From the NCBI RefSeq assembly GCF_040760005.1, contig NZ_CP099760.1, positions 4,397,501 through 4,461,500 of the forward strand: 64,000 nt of DNA, read 5' to 3'. A program made the translations under genes and the position numbers. The stretch is from Pseudomonas sp. stari2 (GTDB lineage: Bacteria; Pseudomonadota; Gammaproteobacteria; Pseudomonadales; Pseudomonadaceae). The notes below the pieces were generated by a model, which saw only the letters and a list, made by a program, of their open reading frames with translations, was not told the DNA's origin and made no database searches. Shown one piece after another: positions 27,229 to 37,132 of the stretch (positions are counted from its first letter, which is position 1; each line of letters opens with the position of its first letter).

Positions 27229-28362
27229 TTAAACAAATGCCTTTTTAGCGCGGATCGCCAGCGATAACGCGAGCAAGTTGCAGATCATCAGGGTTTCCCC
27301 GAGGGCCTGAGACCACGCTGCCAACATCAACCCCGCCCCGATCAGCAGGTAATAAAACAGCCCCAACAATGCACCGGCGGTGCCCAGACGATCCGTGTAA
27401 TTGCGCAAGGCTGCGCCGAGAATATTCGGGATCGCCATGCCGAACGCCAGTACCACCAGCAGCATCGGCAGTACGAACCAGACATACGCCTGCAGCAGCC
27501 ACACGCCGATGCCACCGAACAAACCGGTGAGCGCTGCCAGGCGAATCAACTGCAGAGGACGGCAACCGATTTGCAGCAATCGTTTGTTCAGCCATGCTCC
27601 AAACCCTGAGGCTAATGCGAGCACCACGCCGCTGTAGCCGAACCACTCGCCACTCAGGCCGAGACGTTCGAACCGGAAAGGCCCGAGGCTGTAATAGCTG
27701 AACAACGCGACATTGAACGATGCAATCCACAGCGCCGAACGCCAGATGCCGGGATCGCGCAACATGTCGCCCATGGTTACGAACAGGCCAACGGAGGTGA
27801 GTTGCGACGGACGGGTTTCCGGCAAGGTGCGCCAACTCCAGATCCACAAGATCGAAGCCAGCAGCAGCAACGCAACGAGCACGCCGCGATAGCCGAAGCC
27901 CTGAACCAGGCTCGCACCGCTGAACAAACCGATGGCCGGGCTGGCAGCCAGTGCCATGCCCACCAGAGAAAACACCTGGGCCAGTTCGGTCCCGCGATAG
28001 CGGTCACGCAATAACGTCTGGGTCACCACCGAGCCAACGGCGGCGCCGAATGCCGCCAGCGCCTGAGCCATCAACAGACCGTTGAAGCTGCGAACGCTCA
28101 AGCCCAGAACGCAGGCAAGCGCATAAATCGCCAGACCGGAGAGCATCGAAGGCCGCCGGCCAATCCGGTCACACACCCGCCCCCACGTCACCACGCCAAA
28201 GGCAAACGCCAGGAAGTACACCGACAATGTCTGCGCCGCCGCTTGCGGACCAACATCGAACGCACGGCCGATATCCCCCAGCGCCGGGCTGAACAACGTC
28301 TGGGCGATCTGCGGAAACATCAGCAGTGCAATCGCCAACATCAAAAAAGTTCTATGACTCAT
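27229..28362 (-). CDS. MFS drug-efflux-type transporter (Bcr/CflA-like)
   Basis: 377 residues, about 12 membrane segments, with the MFS loop motif GRVCDRIGRRPSML. I prefer the ATG at 28362 over 28368 because the GAGGAG ribosome binding site then lies 8 bases away. Divergent AraC-type regulator 97 bases away probably controls it. The export substrate is unknown; the pairing resembles regulator/exporter pairs such as NimR/NimT. Confidence 0.85.
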   Translation of the reverse strand: MSHRTFLMLAIALLMFPQIAQTLFSPALGDIGRAFDVGPQAAAQTLSVYFLAFAFGVVTWGRVCDRIGRRPSMLSGLAIYALACVLGLSVRSFNGLLMAQALAAFGAAVGSVVTQTLLRDRYRGTELAQVFSLVGMALAASPAIGLFSGASLVQGFGYRGVLVALLLLASILWIWSWRTLPETRPSQLTSVGLFVTMGDMLRDPGIWRSALWIASFNVALFSYYSLGPFRFERLGLSGEWFGYSGVVLALASGFGAWLNKRLLQIGCRPLQLIRLAALTGLFGGIGVWLLQAYVWFVLPMLLVVLAFGMAIPNILGAALRNYTDRLGTAGALLGLFYYLLIGAGLMLAAWSQALGETLMICNLLALSLAIRAKKAFV

Positions 28363-28459
28363 CACCATGACTCCTCAACAAAAACGCCGAGGAGTTTAAA
28401 AAGCCGTGGCTGGCGTATTATCCAAACCCTGACAATTTATCGTTGAAATCGGACAACTC

Positions 28460-29224
28460 ATGGCCTGGCTCGAAGCCCACGACCGTTTTGACCCGGATCG
28501 CTTCCCGGCGCCGGTAGTCGGCATCGCTTCCACCCTCGGCGATCACGACTCCGGCCTGCATCGTCATCAGCGCGGGCAACTGCTCTACACCCGACAGGGC
28601 TGCACGCGCATCACGCTGGCGCAGCAGCTGTGTCTGCTGCCGCCGTCGCGGGCGGCTTGGATTCCCGGTGGCGTCACGCATCGGGCGGTGATGCAGCAAA
28701 GCGTCGACTATCGCTCCATCTACCTGACGCCCGAGTTGTGCCGCGAGCTGCCGCAACAAGTCTGCGTGATCGAGGTCAGCCCGCTGCTGCGCGCCGTGCT
28801 TGAACCGATGGCGATTGCTGATTTCGCCACCGATTGGCAGCAGGGCAAATTCGTCCACTTGCTGGGGCTGTGCCTGAGTGAAATCCGTGACGCGGCGCAG
28901 CAACCGATGCTTTTGCCATTGCCGCAAGACAAGCGTCTCGCCCCCCTGCTTGCACAGCCCGATCAATTGCCACCGGAGCTGCAAGTGCTGGAGCAACAGA
29001 TCGGCGCCAGCAGCCGCACCATCGGCCGGATCTTCCAGCGCGAAACCGGCATGAGCTATCAACAATGGCGTCAGCAATGGCGATTGATGCGCGCCATGGA
29101 GTTGCTCGCCACCGGGCGCAACCTCGGCTATTGCGCGTTTGAACTGGGCTTCGCCAGCGACAGCGCATTCATTGCGTTCTTCAAATCCATTACCGGCAGC
29201 ACACCCGGCACCTGGCTCAGGTAA
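28460..29224 (+). CDS. AraC-family regulator with cupin domain
   Basis: 254 residues. The N-terminal cupin-like sensor has GLHRHQRGQLLY and AAWIPGGVTHR; the C-terminal AraC domain has LEQQIGASSRTIGRIFQRETGM and GYCAFELGFASDSAFIAFFKSITG (shown in parts). Divergent from the MFS gene, whose promoter it likely controls. It is followed by an emrAB-like pair in the same direction, which it might also regulate. Confidence 0.87.
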   Translation: MAWLEAHDRFDPDRFPAPVVGIASTLGDHDSGLHRHQRGQLLYTRQGCTRITLAQQLCLLPPSRAAWIPGGVTHRAVMQQSVDYRSIYLTPELCRELPQQVCVIEVSPLLRAVLEPMAIADFATDWQQGKFVHLLGLCLSEIRDAAQQPMLLPLPQDKRLAPLLAQPDQLPPELQVLEQQIGASSRTIGRIFQRETGMSYQQWRQQWRLMRAMELLATGRNLGYCAFELGFASDSAFIAFFKSITGSTPGTWLR

Positions 29225-29319
29225 GCAACTGACGACCGGCGATAAAAATCAATTGCCACAAAATATTACTCACGTCATATTACAGCCGTAATAACACCCT
29301 CGCTTTGCAGGATTACGCC

Positions 29320-30438
29320 ATGACCAGCATGCCCACCGTTGAACCCGACCTCGCCGTTCCGGTCAGCACTCCCAAACCTCCCCTGCTCAAACGCCTGCTG
29401 TTGCCCACTGCGGGGCTGACCGCGCTCGTGTTCGCCGGGCTGTATGCCGTGCATTGGTGGGGCGCCGGACGCTTTCTCGAAGAAACCGACGATGCCTACA
29501 TCGGCGGTGACGTCACGGTGATCGGGCCGAAGGTGGCCGGTTACATCGAAGAGGTGCTGGTCAGCGACAACCAGTCCGTGAAGGCCGGCGACGTGCTGAT
29601 CCGCCTCGACGCGCGCGACTATCGCGCCAATCTGGCCAAGGCCGAAGGTGCGGTCGCCGCCGAAGAAGCGCTGCTGGCCAACCTCGACGCCACTGAACAA
29701 CTGCAAGAAGCGGTGATCGGTCAGGCCCGCGCCGGCATCGATGCTGCCGGTGCCGAAACCGCCCGTTCACGGGACGACAACGCCCGCTACAAGCGTCTGG
29801 TGACCACCAACGCAGTCTCGGTGGAAAGCGCGCAACGGGCCGACGCCACCTTCAAGACTGCGCAAGCCTTGAGCGCCAAGGCTCAGGCCGAATTGCTGGC
29901 TGCGCAACGCCAACTCGCAGTGATCGAAACCCAGAAACAACAGGCCCGCGCCGCCCTCCAGCAGGCCCGGGCCGAACGTGACCTGGCACAACTCAACCTC
30001 GGCTACACCGAACTGCGCGCCCCGGTCGACGGCGTGATCGGCAACCGCCGCGCGCGGGTCGGCGCTTACGCCCAGGCCGGCTCGCAACAGTTGTCGGTGG
30101 TGCCGGCCAGCGGCCTGTGGGTCGATGCCAATTTCAAGGAAGACCAACTGGCGCGGATGAAACCCGGCCAGCGCGTGAGCATCCACGCCGACGTGTTGTC
30201 CGGCCAGGAATTCCACGGCCGCCTCGACAGCCTCGCCCCCGCCACCGGTTCGCAATTCAGCGTGCTGCCGCCGGAAAATGCCACTGGCAACTTCACCAAA
30301 ATCGTCCAGCGGGTGCCGGTGCGGATCCTGCTCGACCCCGCCGACAGCGTGCTCGGCCACCTGCGTCCGGGCCTGTCGGTGACCGCTGAAGTCGACACCC
30401 GCCAGCCCGAAACCACCGCCGTGGCCAGCGCGCCATGA
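29320..30438 (+). CDS. Membrane-fusion protein of EmrA/HlyD type
   Basis: 372 residues, start MTSMPTVEPD. One N-terminal membrane helix (about 28-48), then the characteristic ETDDAYIGGDVTVIGPKVAGYI lipoyl/barrel half motif, a long Ala/Gln-rich coiled coil (about 95-215), and the second barrel half LGYTELRAPVDGVIGNR. It links an inner-membrane pump to an outer-membrane channel. The stop overlaps the next start as ATGA. Confidence 0.9.
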   Translation: MTSMPTVEPDLAVPVSTPKPPLLKRLLLPTAGLTALVFAGLYAVHWWGAGRFLEETDDAYIGGDVTVIGPKVAGYIEEVLVSDNQSVKAGDVLIRLDARDYRANLAKAEGAVAAEEALLANLDATEQLQEAVIGQARAGIDAAGAETARSRDDNARYKRLVTTNAVSVESAQRADATFKTAQALSAKAQAELLAAQRQLAVIETQKQQARAALQQARAERDLAQLNLGYTELRAPVDGVIGNRRARVGAYAQAGSQQLSVVPASGLWVDANFKEDQLARMKPGQRVSIHADVLSGQEFHGRLDSLAPATGSQFSVLPPENATGNFTKIVQRVPVRILLDPADSVLGHLRPGLSVTAEVDTRQPETTAVASAP

Positions 30439-32027
30439 GCCGCGCCCTCGCCGTCCCTGCGCAGCCGTTCAATGCCGCCGAGATGGCGACGGCGACCAAA
30501 GTGTTCGCCTTCGCCACCATGTGCATCGGCATGTTCATCGCGTTGCTGGACATTCAGATTGTCTCGGCCTCGCTGCGCGATATCGGTGGAGGGTTGTCCG
30601 CTGGCACCGATGAAACGGCGTGGGTGCAGACCAGTTACCTGATCGCCGAAATCATCGTGATCCCGTTGTCGGGTTGGCTGTCACGGGTGTTTTCTACACG
30701 CTGGCTGTTCTGTGCTTCGGCAGTCGGTTTTACCCTCGCCAGCCTGTTGTGCGGCGCGGCCTGGAACATCCAGAGCATGATCGCCTTTCGGGCGCTGCAA
30801 GGGTTTCTCGGCGGCTCGATGATTCCGCTGGTGTTCACCACGGCGTTCTTTTTCTTCACCGGCAAACAGCGGGTAATCGCCGCCGCGACCATTGGCGCCG
30901 TGGCCTCGCTGGCACCGACATTGGGCCCGGTGATCGGCGGCTGGATCACCGATATTTCGTCCTGGCACTGGCTGTTCTACATCAACCTGGTGCCGGGGAT
31001 TTTCGTCGCCGTGGCGGTGCCGATGCTGGTCAAGATCGACCAGCCGGAACTGTCGCTGCTCAAGGGTGCGGACTATCTGAGCATGGTGTTTCTCGCGCTG
31101 TTTCTCGGCTGCCTGGAATACACCCTCGAAGAAGGTCCGCGCTGGAACTGGTTCAGCGACCAGACCATCCTCACCACCGCGTGGATCAGTGCCCTGGCCG
31201 GCTTGGCGTTCGTCGGTCGCACGCTGCACGTGGCCAATCCGATCGTCGACCTGCGCGCCCTCAAGGATCGCAACTTCGCCCTCGGCTGCTTTTTTTCCTT
31301 CGTCACCGGGATCGGCCTGTTCGCGACGATTTACCTGACGCCGCTGTTTCTCGGCCGGGTGCGCGGCTATGGCGCGCTGGACATTGGTCTGGCGGTTTTT
31401 TCCACCGGAGTGTTCCAGATCATGGCGATTCCGCTGTACGCCTTTCTGGCCAATCGCCTCGATCTACGCTGGATCATGATGGCGGGCTTGGCGTTGTTCG
31501 CGTTGTCGATGTGGGAATTCAGTCCGATCACCCACGATTGGGGTGCCGGGCAGTTAATGTTGCCGCAAGCCCTGCGCGGGATTGCCCAGCAACTGGCGGT
31601 GCCGCCGGCGGTGACGCTGACGTTGGGTGGTCTGGCCCCCGCGCGGTTGAAACACGCCTCGGGCCTGTTCAACCTGATGCGCAACCTGGGCGGCGCAATC
31701 GGGATTGCCGCGTGCGCGACCATTCTCAACGACCGCACCAACCTGCACTTCACCCGGTTGGCCGAGCATCTGAACAGCAGCAACGAAGCCTTGAACCAGT
31801 GGCTGGCCCAGGTCGGCGGCAACTTCGCCGCACTGGGTCAGAGCGGTGATGTCGGCATCACCGCCGGTCTGCATCAGTTATGGCTGCTGACCTACCGCGA
31901 GGCGCAGACCCAAACCTACGGCGACACGTTCCTGATGATCATGGTGTGCTTCGTGATCGCCACGGCGATGGTGCCCTTGATGCGCAAGGTGCAACCACCG
32001 GCCGCGCCGAGTGCCGATGCACATTGA
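30435..32027 (+). CDS. MFS multidrug efflux pump of EmrB/QacA (DHA2) type
   Basis: 530 residues with about 14 hydrophobic segments. DHA2 features: FIALLDIQIVSASL in helix 1, ETAWVQTSYLIAEII, and GPVIGGWITDISSWHWLFYINL. It pairs with the fusion protein upstream as an EmrAB-like tripartite pump; no outer-membrane factor gene is adjacent. Substrates likely hydrophobic drugs or acids (family knowledge). Confidence 0.9.
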   Translation: MSRALAVPAQPFNAAEMATATKVFAFATMCIGMFIALLDIQIVSASLRDIGGGLSAGTDETAWVQTSYLIAEIIVIPLSGWLSRVFSTRWLFCASAVGFTLASLLCGAAWNIQSMIAFRALQGFLGGSMIPLVFTTAFFFFTGKQRVIAAATIGAVASLAPTLGPVIGGWITDISSWHWLFYINLVPGIFVAVAVPMLVKIDQPELSLLKGADYLSMVFLALFLGCLEYTLEEGPRWNWFSDQTILTTAWISALAGLAFVGRTLHVANPIVDLRALKDRNFALGCFFSFVTGIGLFATIYLTPLFLGRVRGYGALDIGLAVFSTGVFQIMAIPLYAFLANRLDLRWIMMAGLALFALSMWEFSPITHDWGAGQLMLPQALRGIAQQLAVPPAVTLTLGGLAPARLKHASGLFNLMRNLGGAIGIAACATILNDRTNLHFTRLAEHLNSSNEALNQWLAQVGGNFAALGQSGDVGITAGLHQLWLLTYREAQTQTYGDTFLMIMVCFVIATAMVPLMRKVQPPAAPSADAH

Positions 32028-32031
32028 TCGA

Positions 32032-32472
32032 TCAGGCCTGTGGGGTTTTGCGAAAGCCCACGGCCAGACGGTTCCAGCTGTTGATGGTGCTGATCGCCAC
32101 GGTCAGGTCGACCATTTCTTTCGGCGAGAACTGGGCAGCGACGGCTTCGTAATCTTCGTCCGGGGCGTGGGTCAGGCTCAGTTGGGTCAGGGACTCGGTC
32201 CACAGCAGCGCGGCACGTTCGCGGTCGGTGAAGAACGGCGCTTCACGCCAGGCGGTCACGGCGAACAAGCGACGTGGGGTTTCGCCACCCTTGATCGCGT
32301 CAGCGGTGTGCATGTCGATGCAGAACGCACAGCCGTTGATTTGCGAAGCGCGCAGTTTCACCAATTCGATCAGGGTCTTTTCCAGCGGCAGTTTCGAAAC
32401 GGCGGTTTCCAGGGCGATCATCGCTTTCAGGGCGTCTGGGGAAGCGGTGTAGAAATCGGCACGAGGTTTCAT
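32032..32472 (-). CDS. Carboxymuconolactone decarboxylase/AhpD-like protein
   Basis: 146 residues with the AhpD active-site pattern CAFCIDMHT (Cys-x-x-Cys-x-x-x-His, about 48-55). Such proteins are thiol-dependent peroxidase/reductase-like enzymes. It ends 5 bases from the convergent emrB-like stop and stands alone on its strand. Confidence 0.9.
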   Translation of the reverse strand: MKPRADFYTASPDALKAMIALETAVSKLPLEKTLIELVKLRASQINGCAFCIDMHTADAIKGGETPRRLFAVTAWREAPFFTDRERAALLWTESLTQLSLTHAPDEDYEAVAAQFSPKEMVDLTVAISTINSWNRLAVGFRKTPQA

Positions 32473-32633
32473 GGTGACTCTCCGGGGCGAGTGAATGTGT
32501 GGCTACGTTAGTCCCGGGGGCGGACCAAACAAATAGCCAATCTCCCGGAAGACGGGTAGGCCACTTCTTTCTGGCGCCAGAAAAGAAAGTGCAACAAGGC
32601 AATTGCCAGCGCTCGTTCCGCGCCACTAGAATG

Positions 32634-32652
32634 CGATCAATTCTTAATTGCA
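32634..32652. promoter_or_regulatory. AT-rich dyad upstream of second iron sigma gene
   Basis: CAATT-CTT-AATTG lies about 50 bases before the sigma-factor start, where a Fur site would be expected. The match to a Fur consensus is weak. Confidence 0.25.
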
Positions 32653-32701
32653 CTCTAATTGCAGCCAGGCATCGGATGCCCGCAATGAGTATCTGCCGCC
32701 C

Positions 32702-33208
32702 ATGTCGCCTTTCGATCTGCCATTGAATCAGCAAGTCCAGACGCTCTACAGCGAACACCACGGGTGGCTGCAAGGCTGGTTGCAGCGCAAGTTGGGTAAT
32801 CGCTGTGATGCGGCCGACCTGGCGCACGATACGTTTCTGCGCCTGCTCAGCCGTCAGGTGGTCAAACCGCTGGGCAGCGAACCCCGGGCACTGCTGACGC
32901 ACATTGCCAAAGGTCTGGTGATCGACCGCTGGCGGCGTCAGGACATCGAGCGCGCCTACCTGGAAACCATCGCCAGCCTGCCCGCCGCCGAGGTGCCGTC
33001 GCCGGAAACCCGCTACCTGATTCTCGAAACCCTGTGGCGCATCGAAGCGTTGCTGCGCGAGTTGCCGGCGCAGACCCGCGACATTTTCCTGCTGTCGCAG
33101 ATCGAAGGCCTGACCTATGCGCAGATCGCCACACGCCTGAATGTTTCGCTGATTACCGTCAAACGCCACATGCGCGCCGCGTTCATTGCCTGCCTGAGTG
33201 TCGCCTGA
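32702..33208 (+). CDS. ECF sigma factor, FecI-like
   Basis: 168 residues, start MSPFDLPLNQ. Region 2 has RCDAADLAHDTFLRLLS and EPRALLTHIAKGLVIDRWRRQD; region 4 has ELPAQTRDIFLLSQIEGLTYAQIATRLNVS (family pattern read across the helices). An iron-starvation sigma factor for the receptor two genes downstream. Stop and next start overlap (TGATG). Confidence 0.92.
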   Translation: MSPFDLPLNQQVQTLYSEHHGWLQGWLQRKLGNRCDAADLAHDTFLRLLSRQVVKPLGSEPRALLTHIAKGLVIDRWRRQDIERAYLETIASLPAAEVPSPETRYLILETLWRIEALLRELPAQTRDIFLLSQIEGLTYAQIATRLNVSLITVKRHMRAAFIACLSVA

Positions 33209-34167
33209 TGAGTTCGTCGATGATCAATCCGCAGATTCTCGGTGAAGCCGCCGACTGGCTGGTGCAGCTGCATTCGGGCACCGCCTCGCCGTCCGATCAT
33301 CAGGCCATCGCCCAATGGCGCAGCCGCAGCGCCGAACACGCCATCGCCTGGCAACGGGCCGAAGCTCTGCTCGGTGATTTGCGCAGCGTGCCGGCCAATG
33401 TGGCGATCCAGACCTTGCAACGGGCTTCACGCAAAGAAGGCCTCAGCCGTCGCCAGACGGTCACCCGCCTCGGCCTGCTGTTGATAGCGGGACCGCTGGG
33501 CATCGCCTCACAACACGTTCCGTGGCAGCAATGGACCGCCGACCAGCGCACCACAGTCGGCGAGCAAAAAACGCTGCAACTGCCGGACGGCACTCAACTG
33601 CTGCTCAACACCGATAGCGCCGTAAACATCGCCTACAGCCCGGTCGAGCGCCGAGTCTTGTTACTCAACGGCGAAGTGCTGATCAACACCGCCAGCGATG
33701 CTGCCGCCCGCCCGTTCATTGTCGAAACCCCGCAAGGCCTCGCTCGTGCACTCGGCACGCGGTTCTGCGTGCGCACCGAGGGTTCGCGCAGCCTGGTGTC
33801 GGTGCTGGAGGGCCAGGTGCAAATCACCCCGGAATTGCTCAAGCAAAACGCGATCATCAAGGCCGGCGAACGCCAGCGCTTCAAGCTGAACGGCTTCGAC
33901 AGCGCCGAAACTTTCGACACTGCGAGCCTGGCCTGGGACAAAGGCATGCTGCTGGCCAGCAACATGCGTCTGGACGAATTGCTCGGAGAGTTGAGCCGAT
34001 ACCGTCGGGGGGTCTTGCGCTGTCATCCGGATGTCGCGGCAATGCGCGTGTCCGGGGCATTTTCCCTGCGCGACACCGATTCCAGCCTGCGTTTGCTCAG
34101 CGACACGCTGCCGCTGAAGATCAACAGCCTGACCCGCTATTGGCTGTCGGTGGAACCCCGTGTCTGA
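33208..34167 (+). CDS. FecR-family anti-sigma regulator
   Basis: 319 residues. The cytoplasmic part has GEAADWLVQLHSG and AIAWQRAEALLGDL; then a twin-arginine-like SRRQTVTRLG followed by a membrane helix (LLLIAGPLGIA), in line with Tat-dependent insertion known for FecR/PupR. The periplasmic FecR domain has LPDGTQLLLNTDSAVNI and ALGTRFCVR. It couples receptor occupancy to the sigma factor. Confidence 0.92.
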   Translation: MSSSMINPQILGEAADWLVQLHSGTASPSDHQAIAQWRSRSAEHAIAWQRAEALLGDLRSVPANVAIQTLQRASRKEGLSRRQTVTRLGLLLIAGPLGIASQHVPWQQWTADQRTTVGEQKTLQLPDGTQLLLNTDSAVNIAYSPVERRVLLLNGEVLINTASDAAARPFIVETPQGLARALGTRFCVRTEGSRSLVSVLEGQVQITPELLKQNAIIKAGERQRFKLNGFDSAETFDTASLAWDKGMLLASNMRLDELLGELSRYRRGVLRCHPDVAAMRVSGAFSLRDTDSSLRLLSDTLPLKINSLTRYWLSVEPRV

Positions 34168-34266
34168 GCCCGGCGAGATTATTTTCGATGGTCGCTGATA
34201 CCTTTTCGCGTCTCGTTCGGTGAGTGGATAGACCTTTTAATTCCACGCGCTCGACAGGATCGCCGA

Positions 34267-36696
34267 ATGACCGCATTGCCCACGCCCCGCCCTGCTTCTT
34301 TCCCGCTCAAGGCCCTGAATCTGAGCCTCGCCCTGGCCTTCGGCGCGCTGCTGCCAACCCTCGGCCACGCCGCCGACAGCGTTAGCGAAAGCACCAGCCA
34401 AAGCGTCAACATCGGCCCTGGCCTGCTCAACCATGTGCTGGCGCAATTTGCGGTCAGCGTCGGCGTGCCGCTGTCGTTCGATCCGTCGCAACTGGGCAAT
34501 CGCCAGAGCCCGGGCCTGCAAGGCAATTACACCGCGCAAAGCGGCTTTGCCCGGTTGCTGGAAGGCAGCGGCTTCGAACTGATCAGCACCGGCCACAACG
34601 GTTACACCCTGGCCCCGAAAGTCGCAGCGGACGGCGCGCTGGAACTCGGCGCCACCAATGTCACTGCCTTGCGCGACGACAGCGGCGACACCTACGGCGG
34701 CGAACAGGTCGCCCGCCGCGCTCAAGTCGGCATGCTTGGCAATCAGGCAGTCAACGACCTGCCCTTCAGCGTCACCAGCTACACCGCCAAGACCATGGCC
34801 GACCAGCAGGCGCAAACCATCGGCGATGTGTTGCTCAACGACTCTTCGGTGCGCCAGTCCAACGGCTTCGGCAACTTCTCGCAGATGTTCATGATCCGCG
34901 GTCTGCCGCTGGCCTCCGATGACATTTCCTATAACGGTCTCTACGGCGTGCTGCCCCGGCAGATCATCGCCACTGAAGCGCTGGATCGCGTCGAGCTGTT
35001 CAAGGGCCCGAATGCGTTCGTCAACGGTGTCACCCCGAGCGGCAGCGGCATCGGTGGCGGGATCAACCTGCAACCCAAACGCGCCCTGGACACGCCGACC
35101 CGCAGCGTCACCCTTGATTACAGCGCCGACGGCCGGGTCGGCGGGCATCTGGACCTCGGTCAGCGCTTTGGCGAGGACAACCGCTTCGGTGCACGGGTCA
35201 ACCTGATGCAACGCGAAGGCGACACCGCCGTCGATGACGAAGACCAGCGCTCGTCGCTGTTCAGCATCGGCCTCGACTATCGCGGCGAACGCCTGCGGGT
35301 CTCGACCGATTTCGGTTATCAGAAGCAGGTGATCAATCAAGGTCGCTCGGTGATCTATGTCGATTCGAGCCTGAAAAAAGCCCCCAAAGTACCGGACGCC
35401 AACGCCAGCTACGCCCAGAGCTGGAGCTATTCGCAACTCGAAGACACCTTCGGCATGGCCCGCGCCGAATATGACCTCAACGACAACTGGACCGCCTACG
35501 TGTCCGGCGGTGCCAAGCACACCCGCGAGAACGGTGTTTACTCGTCGCTGACCGTCACGGACCTCAACGGCAGTGCCCGCGGCGGCATGCTCTATTCGCC
35601 CCACGACGAAGACAACCAGAGCGCCATGGCCGGCCTCAACGGTCGCTTCGACACCGGCCTCGTCACCCATCAGTTGAACCTCGGCTGGGCTGGCATTTGG
35701 GGCGAGCAGCGCTCAGCCTACGAAACCATCGGCAATGCCTCGCGCTACTCCACCAATCTGTACAACGTCACCGACAAACCGCGCCCGCCGGCCACCTCGT
35801 TCGCCGGTGACATCAACGATCCGCGCGTCGTCGGCAAAAACACCCTGCGCAGCGAAGCGATTTCCGACACCCTCGGTTTCCTTGACGACCGCGTGCTGCT
35901 GACCCTCGGCCTGCGCCGCCAGCAAATGAAGGTCGATGGCTGGGCCACGGCCACCGGGGCCCGCACTTCGAGTTACGACGAATCGATCACCACTCCGGTC
36001 TACGGTCTGGTGATCAAGCCCTGGGAGCACGTGTCGTTCTACGCCAACCGCATCGAAGGTCTGGCCAAGGGGCCGACGCCGCCGACCACCGCAATCAACC
36101 GCGACGAAACCTTCGCGCCGGTGCGCAGCAAACAGGTCGAGGCCGGCGTGCGGCTGGACATGGGCAGCTATGGCGCCAGCCTCGGCGTCTACCGCATCGA
36201 GCAACCGTCGAGCTACACCCAGGACGGTATCTTCCGGGTCGACGGCCAGCAGACCAACAAGGGCGTGGAACTCAACGTCTACGGCGAACCGCTCGACGGC
36301 GTGCGCCTGCTCAGCGGCGCGACATTGATGAAGACGGAACTCGAAGGCAGCGCCAACGGCGTGAATGACGGCAACCGTGCCGTCGGCGTGCCGCGCTTCC
36401 AGTTCAACCTCGGTGCCGATTGGGACATCCCGGGGCTGGAAGGTGCAGCACTCAGCGCCCGTATGTTGCGCACCGGAGGCCAATACCTGAACGCGGCCAA
36501 CACCCAGAGCATTCCAGCGTGGACCCGTTTCGATCTTGGCACGCGCTACGCCTTCAAACTGGATGAAAAACAGATCACCCTGCGGGCCAATCTTGAAAAC
36601 GTCGCCAACGAAGCCTATTGGGCCTCGGCCAATGGCGGCTATCTGACCCAGGGCGCACCGCGCACGTTGAAGGTTTCGGCCACCGTAGACTTCTGA
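34267..36696 (+). CDS. TonB-dependent siderophore receptor with signalling domain
   Basis: 809 residues: signal peptide (to GHA, about residue 35), STN domain (NIGPGLLNHVLAQFAVSVG..., 48-120), plug (DLPFSVTSYTAKTMADQQAQ, IGDVLLNDSSVR, MFMIRGLPL) and a barrel ending VSATVDF. The DDISYNGLYG and KGPNAFVNGV patterns place it among ferrichrome/hydroxamate or catecholate receptors of the FhuE/FoxA/FiuA type; the exact ligand cannot be told. Third gene of a sigma/anti-sigma/receptor set. Confidence 0.88.
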   Translation: MTALPTPRPASFPLKALNLSLALAFGALLPTLGHAADSVSESTSQSVNIGPGLLNHVLAQFAVSVGVPLSFDPSQLGNRQSPGLQGNYTAQSGFARLLEGSGFELISTGHNGYTLAPKVAADGALELGATNVTALRDDSGDTYGGEQVARRAQVGMLGNQAVNDLPFSVTSYTAKTMADQQAQTIGDVLLNDSSVRQSNGFGNFSQMFMIRGLPLASDDISYNGLYGVLPRQIIATEALDRVELFKGPNAFVNGVTPSGSGIGGGINLQPKRALDTPTRSVTLDYSADGRVGGHLDLGQRFGEDNRFGARVNLMQREGDTAVDDEDQRSSLFSIGLDYRGERLRVSTDFGYQKQVINQGRSVIYVDSSLKKAPKVPDANASYAQSWSYSQLEDTFGMARAEYDLNDNWTAYVSGGAKHTRENGVYSSLTVTDLNGSARGGMLYSPHDEDNQSAMAGLNGRFDTGLVTHQLNLGWAGIWGEQRSAYETIGNASRYSTNLYNVTDKPRPPATSFAGDINDPRVVGKNTLRSEAISDTLGFLDDRVLLTLGLRRQQMKVDGWATATGARTSSYDESITTPVYGLVIKPWEHVSFYANRIEGLAKGPTPPTTAINRDETFAPVRSKQVEAGVRLDMGSYGASLGVYRIEQPSSYTQDGIFRVDGQQTNKGVELNVYGEPLDGVRLLSGATLMKTELEGSANGVNDGNRAVGVPRFQFNLGADWDIPGLEGAALSARMLRTGGQYLNAANTQSIPAWTRFDLGTRYAFKLDEKQITLRANLENVANEAYWASANGGYLTQGAPRTLKVSATVDF

Positions 36697-36777
36697 GTAC
36701 CACTGGTCACCCGGTCGGCACCAAGCGAGGCACGCTTCAGACCAATATCAGGTAAATCCCCTTTCTGGAGACGTACC

Positions 36778-37074
36778 ATGAAGACGCGCACATTGACCTC
36801 GATGCTGCTGGCCGGTTTGTTGGCCACAGCCTCCGCCGCCAGTTTTGCCGCCAACGACAGTGCCAACACATCGGGCACCCAATCCGGCGCCAACGGCGGA
36901 ACGAGCATGCCACCGGACAACACCACTAACCGACCTAACGACGGCCCTTCCGACGGGATGAAAACAGGTACCGGAACCAACGGCGGCGCTAGTGGCTCAG
37001 GCTCGGGCGCCGGAGGCGGAACCGGTGCAGCGGGTGGCGGAACGGGGGGATCGGGGGCCGGCACCGGCAGCTGA
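36778..37074 (+). CDS. Small Gly/Thr-rich secreted protein
   Basis: 98 residues: signal peptide MKTRTLTSMLLAGLLATASA, mature part of low complexity with Asn, Thr, Ser and a C-terminal half almost only Gly, Ala, Ser and Thr. A GGAGA ribosome binding site lies upstream. Unknown function; a structural or envelope protein is possible. Confidence 0.7.
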   Translation: MKTRTLTSMLLAGLLATASAASFAANDSANTSGTQSGANGGTSMPPDNTTNRPNDGPSDGMKTGTGTNGGASGSGSGAGGGTGAAGGGTGGSGAGTGS

Positions 37075-37132
37075 ACGAACAAGAACAGGCCATGGTGAGC
37101 GCATCATGGCCTGTGTCTGGACCCGTTTTCCG

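Noticed and set aside
34237..35670. Reverse-strand open frame of 477 codons opposite the second TonB receptor
   Set aside because: Composition and position show an antisense shadow of the receptor.
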